A DNA stretch of 64,000 nt from positions 3,744,001 through 3,808,000 of the forward strand of contig NZ_CP058908.1 in assembly GCF_021432765.1 (NCBI RefSeq). Reading direction: 5' to 3'. Source of the DNA: Pseudomonas phenolilytica. Its GTDB lineage: Bacteria > Pseudomonadota > Gammaproteobacteria > Pseudomonadales > Pseudomonadaceae. The position numbers were made by a program, and so were the translations under genes. Of this stretch, positions 55,919-64,000 are shown one piece after another (the first letter of the stretch is position 1; each line of letters opens with the position of its first letter). Under the pieces are notes generated by a model. That model saw only the letters and a list, made by a program, of their open reading frames with translations. It ran no database searches and was not told where the DNA came from.

Positions 55919-56902
55919 CTAGCGCAACGCTGGCCCCTGCAGACCGACCAGCAGCGCGAGCCGCTCGGCGACGCCCGCGCCGAGCTTCTTGGTGAAGCGG
56001 TCGATTGGCGATTCCTTCACGGTGAAGTCTACCAACTCTGGCTCACCGATCACCTCACGCGCCACGTGCGCCGTACTGCCCAAACCATCGATCAGACCAA
56101 GTTCCAGGGCCTGCTCGCCCGACCAGACCAATCCTGAGAACAGCTCGGGATGCGCGGCCACCTGCAGGCGATCGCCACGCCCACGCTTGACGCTATCGAT
56201 GAACTGTCGGTGCGTAGTCGCCAGTACCTCACGCCAGAACTCGGTTTCCTCCGGCTTCTGCGGCTGAAACGGATCGAGGAATGCCTTGTGCTCGCCAGAG
56301 GTGTAGACGCGCCGCTCCACACCCAGCTTCTGCATGACCTCGACGAAACCGAAGGTCGCCGCCGTCACGCCAATAGAACCAACCAGACTCGACTTGTCCG
56401 CATAGATCTCGTCCGCTGCGCTGGCAATGTAGTAAGCGCCGGACGCTCCCAGGTCGGTAATCACGGCATAAACCTTGATGGCCGGGTACTCGCTACGCAA
56501 CCGACGAATTTCGTCGTAAACGTACCCCGACTGTACCGGGCTGCCGCCTGGACTATTGATTCGCAGAACGATGCCCTTGGTATTCGTATCCTCGAATGCA
56601 GCACGCAAAGCGCCAACGATATTGTCAGCGCTAGCGGACTCCTCGTCAGCAATCATGCCGCGCACATTGATGACGGCGGTATGGCTTTCCCGCGCTGCCT
56701 TGTCTTTGCCGAGCTGCCACGCTGGCGAAAACACCATCAGCGCACCGAACAAATAGATGAAGGTCAGCAGTTTAAAGAAGATGCCCCAGCGCCTGGCGCG
56801 CCGCTGCTCCTGGATACCTGCCTGCAACGTGTTCTCCAGCAGCTTCCAGCTACTGCGCTCGTCACGCCCTTCGTTCATCGGCGCCTTCCATTCATCCGAC
56901 AT
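55919..56902 (-). CDS. sppA: Signal peptide peptidase SppA-type serine protease (S49)
   Basis: 327 residues. One membrane helix (about residues 44-64, GIFFKLLTFIYLFGALMVF), then the S49 protease domain. Catalytic Ser in DLGASGAYYIAS and Lys in ADKSSLVGSIGV. It degrades cleaved signal peptides in the inner membrane. The ATG at 56900-56902 is preferred: GAGGTG lies 7 nt away, whereas an ATG two codons earlier would be only 1 nt from it. Its 5' end overlaps the HAD gene. Confidence 0.93.
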   Translation of the reverse strand: MSDEWKAPMNEGRDERSSWKLLENTLQAGIQEQRRARRWGIFFKLLTFIYLFGALMVFSPAWQLGKDKAARESHTAVINVRGMIADEESASADNIVGALRAAFEDTNTKGIVLRINSPGGSPVQSGYVYDEIRRLRSEYPAIKVYAVITDLGASGAYYIASAADEIYADKSSLVGSIGVTAATFGFVEVMQKLGVERRVYTSGEHKAFLDPFQPQKPEETEFWREVLATTHRQFIDSVKRGRGDRLQVAAHPELFSGLVWSGEQALELGLIDGLGSTAHVAREVIGEPELVDFTVKESPIDRFTKKLGAGVAERLALLVGLQGPALR

Positions 56903-57578
56903 GCTCATTCACCTCACTACTTTGCGACTCACCCAACCAGGTGGCCAGCTCTGCAAAACGATTGATCACCAGGCGCGGACCGTACGCCTGAAGCTTCTCC
57001 ACCGGCTGCGCACCGTAAGCGACCGCCACGCTATCGACCCCCGCCCGCCGCGCCATCTGCAGATCGAATACCGAGTCGCCGATCATCAGCGCCTGCTCCG
57101 GACGCATGCCGCAATGCACAAGAATTTCCTCGATCATCAGTGGATCAGGCTTACCCGCCGTCTCGTCGGCGCAGCGCGTGACATCGAAAAAGTCCGTCCA
57201 GCCCTGCCCTGCCAGCACTCGATCCAGCCCCTTGCGTCCCTTGCCGGTGGCGACAGCCAACAGATGGCCGCGCTCGCGAAATCCCTTCAACGCACACGCA
57301 ACCCCGGGGTAGAGCGCCGAAGGCTGCGCCTCCAGGGCAAGATAATGCTCGCTGTAGCGTTGACGAAATTCCTCGATCAGAACGGGATCATCGATATGCG
57401 GATACAACGTGGCAATCGCATCCGTCAGCGCAAGGCCGATGATCGCCTTGATGGAAACATCGTCGCGTGGCGGCAGATCGAAAGCACGCGCAGCCACCCG
57501 TACCGATTCGACGATACGCCCAATGGAGTCGACCAGCGTGCCATCCCAATCAAAGATCAGCAGTTGGTATCTACTCAC
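56892..57578 (-). CDS. HAD-IA family phosphatase (phosphoglycolate phosphatase-like)
   Basis: 228 residues. HAD motif [10 protein letters not shown] (nucleophile Asp), motif II-like ATGKGRKGL, motif III Lys in [16 protein letters not shown] and motif [18 protein letters not shown]. The substrate is unknown. I chose the GTG start at 57576-57578 with GGAG 7 nt upstream; it overlaps the rluC stop. A 66-codon upstream extension inside rluC is rejected. Confidence 0.9.
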   Translation of the reverse strand: MSRYQLLIFDWDGTLVDSIGRIVESVRVAARAFDLPPRDDVSIKAIIGLALTDAIATLYPHIDDPVLIEEFRQRYSEHYLALEAQPSALYPGVACALKGFRERGHLLAVATGKGRKGLDRVLAGQGWTDFFDVTRCADETAGKPDPLMIEEILVHCGMRPEQALMIGDSVFDLQMARRAGVDSVAVAYGAQPVEKLQAYGPRLVINRFAELATWLGESQSSEVNEHVG

Positions 57579-58524
57579 CAAGCTTCTCCAGCGTCCGCGT
57601 CCAAACTTCGTCCACGGGCGCCTCCAGCGCCAGCTCGCCGCCATCCGGCAACGGCACCCGCAGCGCATAGGCGTGCAAAAACAGCCGCTTGCCGCCAAGT
57701 TCACGAATCTCGCGGGTGAACTCTTCATCGCCGTATTTGCTGTCACCGGCGATGCTATGTCCAGCATGGCGGGCATGCACGCGGATCTGATGGGTGCGTC
57801 CGGTCACCGGCCGGGCCTCGACGAGCGTCGCGAAGTCACCGAAGCGTCGCAGAACACGAAAAAGCGTCAGCGCCTCCTTGCCATCCTCGGTCACCTCGAC
57901 CATGCGCTCGCCAGAGCGCAGCGTATTCTTCAGTAGCGGCGCATTCACCTGCTTCTTCGAGGTTTCCCATCGGCCACGCACCAGCGCCATGTAGCGCTTG
58001 TCCACACCATCACCGCGCAGCGCCTGATGCAGATGACGCAGCATGCTGCGCTTCTTCGCAATCATCAGCAGCCCGGACGTATCGCGATCCAGACGGTGCA
58101 CGAGTTCGAGCTCCTTGGCATCCGGTCGCAACTGGCGCAAGGCCTCGATCACGCCGTAACTAAGCCCGCTGCCACCGTGCACCGCGATGCCGGCCGGCTT
58201 GTTCAGCACAATGAGCGCCTTGTCCTCATAGACGATTGCCGCCTCGAGCCGCTCGAGCAGGCCCTGCGCCAACGGCTCGGGTTCGTCGCGCTCGGCCAGG
58301 CGCAGCGGCGGCACGCGCACCAGGTCGCCCGCCTGCAGCTTGTACTCGGGCTTGACCCGGCCCTTGTTCACCCGCACCTCGCCTTTGCGCAAAATGCGGT
58401 AGATCAGCGTCTTGGGAACGCCTCTGAGCTGGGTCCGGAGAAAATTGTCGATGCGCTGGCCGGCAAGTTCCGGCGCGACCTCGAGCATTTGCACGCCGGA
58501 GGTCTGGGAGGGGGTAATGGTCAT
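57571..58524 (-). CDS. rluC: 23S rRNA pseudouridine synthase RluC
   Basis: 317 residues. N-terminal S4 domain ([30 protein letters not shown]) and catalytic Asp in [18 protein letters not shown]. It modifies three uridines of 23S rRNA in E. coli. It is divergent from rne, which is the common Pseudomonas order. Confidence 0.96.
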   Translation of the reverse strand: MTITPSQTSGVQMLEVAPELAGQRIDNFLRTQLRGVPKTLIYRILRKGEVRVNKGRVKPEYKLQAGDLVRVPPLRLAERDEPEPLAQGLLERLEAAIVYEDKALIVLNKPAGIAVHGGSGLSYGVIEALRQLRPDAKELELVHRLDRDTSGLLMIAKKRSMLRHLHQALRGDGVDKRYMALVRGRWETSKKQVNAPLLKNTLRSGERMVEVTEDGKEALTLFRVLRRFGDFATLVEARPVTGRTHQIRVHARHAGHSIAGDSKYGDEEFTREIRELGGKRLFLHAYALRVPLPDGGELALEAPVDEVWTRTLEKLGE

Positions 58525-58551
58525 TATCAGATCATATCAATTTTCATGGAA

Positions 58552-58580
58552 TTGAAGCACTTAAACATTGCTGCTATAGT
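58552..58580 (+). promoter_or_regulatory. Sigma-70 promoter of rne
   Basis: -35 TTGAAG (58552-58557), 17-bp spacer, -10 TATAGT (58575-58580). Each hexamer has one or two mismatches. It would start RNA near 58587, about 495 nt before the start codon. Confidence 0.72.
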
Positions 58581-58586
58581 CGCGAA

Positions 58587-59081
58587 CGCCGCCAAAAGCG
58601 GCCGGATCATGGGATGCAGCGATATCGCCAACCTTGATCGGAAAAATGTTCGAGGACGTGAGGCTGTCCGGCGCATCTTCCCAATGTGGTGAGGATACGA
58701 AACAAGCCTTGAAGACATGATGCGTGCCCCCAGGTTGGGGAATCGCGACAATCGACAACCCGCTCCCTGGATTCTGCGAGCGGCACCCGATTTTCGAAGT
58801 ATGCGTGTTGGGTGGAGATGCACAGCATCGGATTTGCGTAGCAAGGGCTTTCACAGACGCTTCATCAATCGTCCGCTACCGATGTCTGATTCCTCCTCCC
58901 CAAGCATTTGCTGCTGTTCCGACAGCAAAGCAGGAGACGTCGTCGCGACGCCGGCCCATCTGGCCGCTCATCGCTGGACACTGGAGTGCCTTACAACCAT
59001 TCCTGACTCACCTGACACCGACCGCGAGAGTCGTGTGTGCCGAACGCCGTTTCCGGACGCCACGGAAACCGACGGTACTAC
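58587..59081 (+). promoter_or_regulatory. Long 5' untranslated leader of rne
   Basis: No credible gene lies in the 557 bp between rluC and rne, apart from the promoter. The leader contains a TGCTGT-TCCG-ACAGCA hairpin (58912-58927). Small frames that start here run into rne in other frames and are not family-like. In E. coli RNase E controls its own level by cutting its leader; the same role is inferred here. Confidence 0.6.
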
Positions 59082-62000
59082 ATGAAAAGAATGCTAATTA
59101 ACGCAACTCAGCCCGAAGAGTTGCGTGTCGCACTGGTCGATGGCCAGCGGCTGTTCGACCTGGACATCGAGTCCGGTGCACGCGAACAGAAGAAGGCCAA
59201 CATCTATAAGGGCAAAATCACCCGCGTAGAACCCAGCCTGGAAGCTGCCTTCGTCGATTTCGGCGCCGAGCGCCACGGCTTCCTCCCGCTCAAGGAAATT
59301 TCCCGCGAGTACTTCTCCAAGGCCCCTGAAGGCCGCGTCAACATCAAGGAAGTGCTGAAGGAAGGCCAGGAAGTCATCGTCCAGGTCGAAAAGGAAGAGC
59401 GCGGCAACAAAGGCGCCGCTCTGACCACCTTCATCAGCCTCGCCGGTCGCTATCTGGTATTGATGCCCAACAACCCGCGTGCGGGTGGCATCTCCCGCCG
59501 CATCGAAGGCGAAGAGCGCAACGAACTGCGTGAAGCGCTCAACGGCATCAATGTGCCGGCCGATATGGGTCTGATCGTGCGCACCGCCGGTCTGGGTCGT
59601 TCCAGCGAAGAGCTGCAGTGGGACCTGGACTACCTGCTGCAACTGTGGACCGCGGTCAAGGACGCCTCGCAGGGCCGCGCTGCGCCGTTCCTGATCTACC
59701 AAGAATCCAATGTCATCATCCGCGCCATCCGCGATTACCTACGCCAGGACATCGGCGAAGTGCTGATCGACAGCGTCGAAGCCCAGGACGAAGCGCTTTC
59801 CTTCATCCAGCAGGTCATGCCGCAGTACGCCAGCAAGATCAAGCTGTACGAAGACTCCGTTCCGCTGTTCAACCGCTTCCAGATCGAAAGCCAGATCGAA
59901 ACGGCCTTCCAGCGTGAAGTGAAACTGCCGTCCGGCGGCTCCATTGTCATCGACCCGACCGAAGCCCTGGTATCCATCGACATCAACTCGGCGCGCGCCA
60001 CCAAGGGCGGCGATATCGAGGAAACCGCGCTGCAGACCAACCTGGAAGCAGCCGAAGAAATCGCCCGTCAGCTGCGCCTGCGCGACATCGGCGGTCTGAT
60101 CGTGATCGACTTCATCGACATGACCCCGGCGAAAAACCAGCGCGCCGTCGAAGAGAAGATGCGCGAAGCGCTGGAAGCCGACCGCGCGCGCATCCAGGTC
60201 GGGCGTATTTCGCGCTTCGGCCTGCTGGAGATGTCCCGCCAGCGCCTGCGCCCGTCGCTCGGCGAGACCAGCGGCATCGTCTGCCCGCGCTGTAATGGCC
60301 AGGGGATCATTCGCGACGTCGAGTCGTTGTCGCTGGCGATTCTGCGCCTGATCGAGGAAGAGGCGCTGAAGGACCGCACCGCCGAAGTCCGCGCCCGTGT
60401 GCCGTTCCAGGTTGCGGCATTCCTGCTCAACGAAAAGCGCAACGCCATCACCAAAATCGAACTGCGCACCCGCGCACGCATCTTCATCCTGCCGGACGAT
60501 CACCTGGAAACGCCGCACTTCGAAGTCCAGCGCCTGCGTGACGACAGCCCGGAGATCGCCGCTGGCCACGCCAGCTACGAGATGAGCCACAGCGAAGCCG
60601 AGGAAGTCCAGCCGGTCAGCTCGACCCGTACATTGGTACGTCAAGAGGCCGCGGTGAAGACCGCGCCGCAGCGCAGCACACCCGCTCCGGCACCGGCCGC
60701 AACGACGGCCGTCGAGGCACCGGCGCCTGCCGCCACGCCCGAGCCGAGCCTGTTCAAGGGACTGATCAAGTCGCTGGTCGGCTTGTTCGCCGGCAAGCAG
60801 GAAGAGCCGAAAGCAGCCGTTACCGCCGAGACCAAGCCGGCCGGCAATCGCACGCCGCGCAATGAAGAGCGTCGCAGCGGACGTCAGCAAAATCGTCGTC
60901 GTGACGGCCGTGGTCGCGACGAGGAACGCGCACCGCGTGAGGAACGCAAGCCGCGTGAAGAGCGCGCCTCCCGTGAGGAGCGCCAACCGCGCGAAGAACG
61001 CCAGCCGCGACCGCCTCGCGAGGAGCGCAAGCCGCGCGAGCAGCTCGAAACCGCCGAAGCTCAGCCGCGCCGTGAACGCGGCCCGCGTGAAGAACGCCAG
61101 CCGCGCGAGGAGCGCAAGCGCGAACTGCGCGCGCCGCTGGATGAAGCCAGCGCACTGGAGACTCCAAGCGAAGAGCTGACCGAACGCAAGCCTCGACCGC
61201 CGCGTGAGGAACGCAAGCCGCGTGCCGAGCAGGTACCCAGCGAGGAAGAGCTGCAGCAGAACGAGGAAAACGCCGAGGAAGACCAGGAAGCCACCGACGG
61301 CGAGCGTCCCCGTCGCCGTTCCCGCGGTCAGCGCCGCCGCAGCAATCGTCGCGAGCGCCAGCGTGACGCCGATGGCAACGAAATCGCCGAAGCAGGCGAA
61401 GACAACGCGCCGGTGAAGAGCGAGGACATCGCCGTCGCTGCCACGGCCGCCGCCATCGTTGCAAGCGCCGAAGCGGAGCCGCAAGCCGACACGTCGTCGG
61501 CAGCCGAAGTCGCCACCGCTGCAGAGACCGAAGCAGTCATCGAGAGTACGACTGTCGCCGAAGAAGCACCGCAAGCAGCGATCGAGCACCCCGCGACGCT
61601 TGTTGAAGAGCAGCCGGCCGTCGCAGCTGAAACCATTGCGGAAACGCCGGAAACTGCGGTCGTCGAGCCGGCGGCGGAAGCGCCTGCGCCGGTCGAGCCG
61701 AGCGCCGAGCAAACGGCACCGGCAGTCGCGCCCAGTGGTCGCGCACCCAACGACCCGCGAGAGGTACGCCGTCGTCAGCGCGAAGCCGAGCGCCTTGCGG
61801 CACTGGCTGCCGCGGCGCCGGTGCAAGCCGAACAAGAAGCTCCGAGCATCGCGCAGCAGCCGCTGGCCGCTGCAGAGATCGTCGTGAGCGAGCCCGAGAT
61901 TGCCGCACCGCAAACCGAGACACAGGCCGAGGTGCAGCCATCGGAACAGCCTGAACCGCATGCAGCCCCGAGCGAACCGGAGCAGGCTGTGTCGGCGCAC

Positions 62001-62096
62001 GAGCCACACGTTGTCGCGGAGCCCGCGCCGGAAGTCGAGCAGGCGCCGCTGCCTGAACAAGGCGAGCAAGACGACAAGGACAAGCCTCAGGCCTGA
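59082..62096 (+). CDS. rne: Ribonuclease E
   Basis: 1004-residue endonuclease and degradosome scaffold. N-terminal catalytic half: S1 domain (about 35-120), catalytic D300 (SIDINS) and D343 (DFIDM), and zinc-link cysteines C401 and C404 in CPRCNGQG. The C-terminal half is disordered: a tract of REER-type repeats (about 610-717, for example [17 protein letters not shown]), a second basic tract ([18 protein letters not shown]), an Ala/Glu/Pro-rich stretch, and NDPR at 890-893. Start ATG at 59082; the upstream 15 codons are not RNase E-like. A strong terminator follows. Confidence 0.97.
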   Translation: MKRMLINATQPEELRVALVDGQRLFDLDIESGAREQKKANIYKGKITRVEPSLEAAFVDFGAERHGFLPLKEISREYFSKAPEGRVNIKEVLKEGQEVIVQVEKEERGNKGAALTTFISLAGRYLVLMPNNPRAGGISRRIEGEERNELREALNGINVPADMGLIVRTAGLGRSSEELQWDLDYLLQLWTAVKDASQGRAAPFLIYQESNVIIRAIRDYLRQDIGEVLIDSVEAQDEALSFIQQVMPQYASKIKLYEDSVPLFNRFQIESQIETAFQREVKLPSGGSIVIDPTEALVSIDINSARATKGGDIEETALQTNLEAAEEIARQLRLRDIGGLIVIDFIDMTPAKNQRAVEEKMREALEADRARIQVGRISRFGLLEMSRQRLRPSLGETSGIVCPRCNGQGIIRDVESLSLAILRLIEEEALKDRTAEVRARVPFQVAAFLLNEKRNAITKIELRTRARIFILPDDHLETPHFEVQRLRDDSPEIAAGHASYEMSHSEAEEVQPVSSTRTLVRQEAAVKTAPQRSTPAPAPAATTAVEAPAPAATPEPSLFKGLIKSLVGLFAGKQEEPKAAVTAETKPAGNRTPRNEERRSGRQQNRRRDGRGRDEERAPREERKPREERASREERQPREERQPRPPREERKPREQLETAEAQPRRERGPREERQPREERKRELRAPLDEASALETPSEELTERKPRPPREERKPRAEQVPSEEELQQNEENAEEDQEATDGERPRRRSRGQRRRSNRRERQRDADGNEIAEAGEDNAPVKSEDIAVAATAAAIVASAEAEPQADTSSAAEVATAAETEAVIESTTVAEEAPQAAIEHPATLVEEQPAVAAETIAETPETAVVEPAAEAPAPVEPSAEQTAPAVAPSGRAPNDPREVRRRQREAERLAALAAAAPVQAEQEAPSIAQQPLAAAEIVVSEPEIAAPQTETQAEVQPSEQPEPHAAPSEPEQAVSAHEPHVVAEPAPEVEQAPLPEQGEQDDKDKPQA

Positions 62097-62106
62097 CCCA
62101 CGCCAA

Positions 62107-62144
62107 AACGAAAAAAGGGATGCTTCGGCATCCCTTTTTTCGTT
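62107..62144 (+). terminator. Intrinsic terminator of rne
   Basis: GGGATGC-TTCG-GCATCCC stem with A6 and T6 flanks, extended to AACG/CGTT. It begins 10 bp after the rne stop. Confidence 0.93.
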
Positions 62145-62251
62145 CAGGCGGCGCGATCAAGTAAGGCCAGCCGACCAAAGCGCAATAGCCGGCATTTCGC
62201 CATCAGCGCACCATCCACGCGCCGTGCGATTCCGCAAACCCGAGGGTGCCG

Positions 62252-63856
62252 ATGAATCTGTCGCTGATGAACCGTTACGCCTTCTACGCGTTCTGCGTGC
62301 TGTTCACCCTGTTCAGCCTTCCCTGGCTCGAAAAGGTCTGGGGGCTGACCCTGGTCACGGCATTGCTGAGCGCCATCGGCACGCTGGACCTGCTGCAACC
62401 CCGGCAGGCTGTGCGACGCAACTACCCGATCCTCGGCAACCTGGGCTACCTGATCGAGACCATCCGCCCGGAAATTCGCCAGTACCTGCTGGAGAACGAC
62501 AGCGATCCCCTGCCCTTTTCCCGAGCACAGCGATCGCTGGTGTACGCCCGCGCGAAGAACGAAGTGGCCGACAAGCCCTTCGGTACGCTCAGCGACGTCT
62601 ATGGCGCCGGCTTCGAGTTCATCGGTCATTCGATCCGCACGGCGCCGCACAGCGATCCATCAAGCTTTCGCGTCAGCATCGGCGGTCCGCAATGCCGCCA
62701 GCCTTACGGCGCGTCGATCTTCAACATCTCCGCGATGAGCTTCGGCTCTCTCAGCGCCAACGCGATCCGTGCGCTCAATCGTGGCGCCAAGCTCGGCAAC
62801 TTCGCCCACGACACCGGCGAAGGCAGCATCAGCCGTTATCATCGCGAGTACGGCGGTGATCTGATCTGGGAACTGGGCAGCGGTTACTTTGGCTGCCGCG
62901 ACGAACAGGGGCGCTTCGATCCGCAACGCTTCGCCCAGCAGGCAGTGGATCCACAGGTGAAGATGATCGAGGTGAAACTGAGCCAGGGTGCCAAGCCGGG
63001 CCACGGCGGCATTCTGCCGCGGCACAAGATCACCGCGGAGATCGCCGCGACACGTGGCGTGCCGATGGACCAGGACTGCGTATCACCGGCCAGCCACGGC
63101 AGCTTCTCCACGCCGCTGGAGCTGCTGGCATTCATCGCTCAGTTGCGCGAGCTGAGCGGCGGCAAGCCGGTGGGCTTCAAGCTGTGCCTCGGCCACCCGT
63201 GGGAGTTCATGGCAATCGCCAAGGCCATGCTCAAGACCGGCATCCTGCCGGATTTCATCGTGATCGATGGCAAGGAAGGCGGCACCGGCGCGGCACCGCT
63301 GGAGTTCACTAATCACATCGGCGTACCGCTGCGCGAAGGCCTGCTGTTCGTGCACAACACGCTGGTCGGCCTGAACCTGCGCGAACACATCAAACTGGGC
63401 GCCAGCGGCAAGATCGTCAGCGCTTTCGATATCGCCAGCGTGCTGGCCATCGGCGCCGACTGGGCCAACTCGGCACGCGGCTTCATGTTCGCCATCGGCT
63501 GTATCCAGTCGCAGTCGTGCCACACCAACAAGTGCCCCACCGGCGTGGCCACCCAGGACCCACTGCGTCAGCGCGCACTGGTGGTGCCGGACAAGGCGGA
63601 GCGAGTGCACAATTTCCATCGCAATACGCTCAAGGCGCTGGCCGAAATGCTTGCCGCGGCCGGGCTGTCGCACCCGAGCGAACTGGAGGCCAAGCATCTG
63701 GTACGCCGGATGTCAGCCACCGAGATCAAGTTGTTCTCTCAGCTGCACACCTTCCTCGCACCCGGGGAGCTGCTGGCGGAAAACCTGCAGGGTGACTTCT
63801 ATCCGCGGATGTGGCGAATGGCGCAGGCGGAAAGCTTCGAGCCGAGACTCACGTGA
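62252..63856 (+). CDS. FMN-binding glutamate synthase family protein (orphan GltB-like domain)
   Basis: 534 residues. One or two N-terminal membrane helices (YAFYAFCVLFTLFSLPWLEKVWGLTLVTALLSAIGTL), then a GltS FMN-binding barrel (about 150-500). Family segments include ISAMSFGSLSANAIRALN, SQGAKPGHGGILP, GKEGGTGAAP and the 3Fe-4S-type cysteines in GCIQSQSCHTNKCPTGVATQDP. The amidotransferase and GltD parts are absent, so it is probably not a glutamate synthase; the substrate is unknown. The ATG at 62252 follows GAGGG by 5 nt; an in-frame GTG at 62246 overlaps that site. Confidence 0.88.
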   Translation: MNLSLMNRYAFYAFCVLFTLFSLPWLEKVWGLTLVTALLSAIGTLDLLQPRQAVRRNYPILGNLGYLIETIRPEIRQYLLENDSDPLPFSRAQRSLVYARAKNEVADKPFGTLSDVYGAGFEFIGHSIRTAPHSDPSSFRVSIGGPQCRQPYGASIFNISAMSFGSLSANAIRALNRGAKLGNFAHDTGEGSISRYHREYGGDLIWELGSGYFGCRDEQGRFDPQRFAQQAVDPQVKMIEVKLSQGAKPGHGGILPRHKITAEIAATRGVPMDQDCVSPASHGSFSTPLELLAFIAQLRELSGGKPVGFKLCLGHPWEFMAIAKAMLKTGILPDFIVIDGKEGGTGAAPLEFTNHIGVPLREGLLFVHNTLVGLNLREHIKLGASGKIVSAFDIASVLAIGADWANSARGFMFAIGCIQSQSCHTNKCPTGVATQDPLRQRALVVPDKAERVHNFHRNTLKALAEMLAAAGLSHPSELEAKHLVRRMSATEIKLFSQLHTFLAPGELLAENLQGDFYPRMWRMAQAESFEPRLT

Positions 63857-63866
63857 CGCGAGCGGA

Positions 63867-64000
63867 TCAGATGACGTTCGGCTCGATCTCCAGCGCCACC
63901 CCGAATCGGCTGGCGATATCGCTCTGGATACGCTGCGCCAGCTGCAGCAGCTGCGCGCCCGTGGCCTGGCCATAGTTGACCAACACCAGCGCCTGCAAAC
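63867..64000 (-). CDS. murB: UDP-N-acetylenolpyruvoylglucosamine reductase MurB (C-terminal end only)
   Basis: Partial: only about 44 codons lie in the window. They read [19 protein letters not shown], then [23 protein letters not shown], the typical MurB C-terminus. MurB reduces the enolpyruvyl group in peptidoglycan precursor synthesis. It is convergent with the glutamate-synthase-like gene (10-bp gap). It lies near rne as in P. aeruginosa. Confidence 0.85.
   Translation of the reverse strand, partial: LQALVLVNYGQATGAQLLQLAQRIQSDIASRFGVALEIEPNVI

Noticed and set aside
58717-59101. Small open frames in the rne leader
   Set aside because: No ribosome-binding site or family likeness; they run into rne in other frames.
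59739-62069. Open frame of 776 codons on the minus strand
   Set aside because: Opposite rne. The composition reflects the repetitive Arg/Glu codons of RNase E and no domain is seen.

Overview
The window comes from a gamma-proteobacterium of the Pseudomonas stutzeri group (Stutzerimonas) or a close relative. The evidence is high GC, Pseudomonas-type polar flagellar genes (FlhF, FleN, CheYZAB), the HptB-HsbR-HsbA switch, a gene order from etfA to murB that follows Pseudomonas aeruginosa almost gene for gene, and an RNase E with the Pseudomonas type of Arg/Glu-rich tail. Nearly all the sequence is coding. No tRNA, rRNA, CRISPR array, insertion sequence or prophage was seen.

Region 1 (1-25.05 kb, almost all on the minus strand) is a large flagellar and chemotaxis cluster. 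Read in the direction of transcription it runs fliEFGHIJ, hsbA-hsbR-hptB, fliK, fliLMNOPQR-flhB, then flhA-flhF-fleN-fliA-cheY-cheZ-cheA-cheB (cheB is cut by the window start). Four sigma-54 type -24/-12 sequences lie ahead of fliE, fliK, fliL and flhA and divide it into transcription units. A periplasmic Cu,Zn superoxide dismutase gene (sodC) sits on the opposite strand between flhB and flhA. The CheA linker has three near-identical copies, plus one weaker copy, of a short motif that resembles the CheY-binding peptides of FliM and CheZ.

Region 2 (25.1-36.4 kb) is mixed: a BenE-type transporter, a short-chain dehydrogenase, an NADP-dependent oxidoreductase, pyrF, a 55-residue membrane protein, a CHASE4-PAS-GGDEF-EAL c-di-GMP enzyme, a proline-rich lipoprotein, a MocR-type regulator with a candidate operator, two DUF4398-type lipoproteins (one with an OmpA domain) and a periplasmic solute-binding protein.

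Region 3 (36.4-45 kb) has etfBA divergent from ETF-ubiquinone oxidoreductase. A PsrA-like palindrome overlaps the -35 element of both candidate promoters, which suggests joint control by fatty-acid signals. Next come DUF1285 and DUF4823 proteins and a TetR regulator, then a class V aminotransferase, a structured RNA that is probably RgsA (P16), and an aromatic amino acid permease.

Region 4 (45-64 kb) is a conserved housekeeping block: tatD, pilZ, holB, tmk, mltG, pabC, fabF, acpP, fabG, fabD, plsX, rpmF, yceD, then maf, sppA, a HAD phosphatase, rluC, rne with a leader of about 500 nt, an orphan glutamate-synthase-like membrane protein and the 3' end of murB. It links fatty acid synthesis, DNA replication, cell-wall processing and RNA processing.
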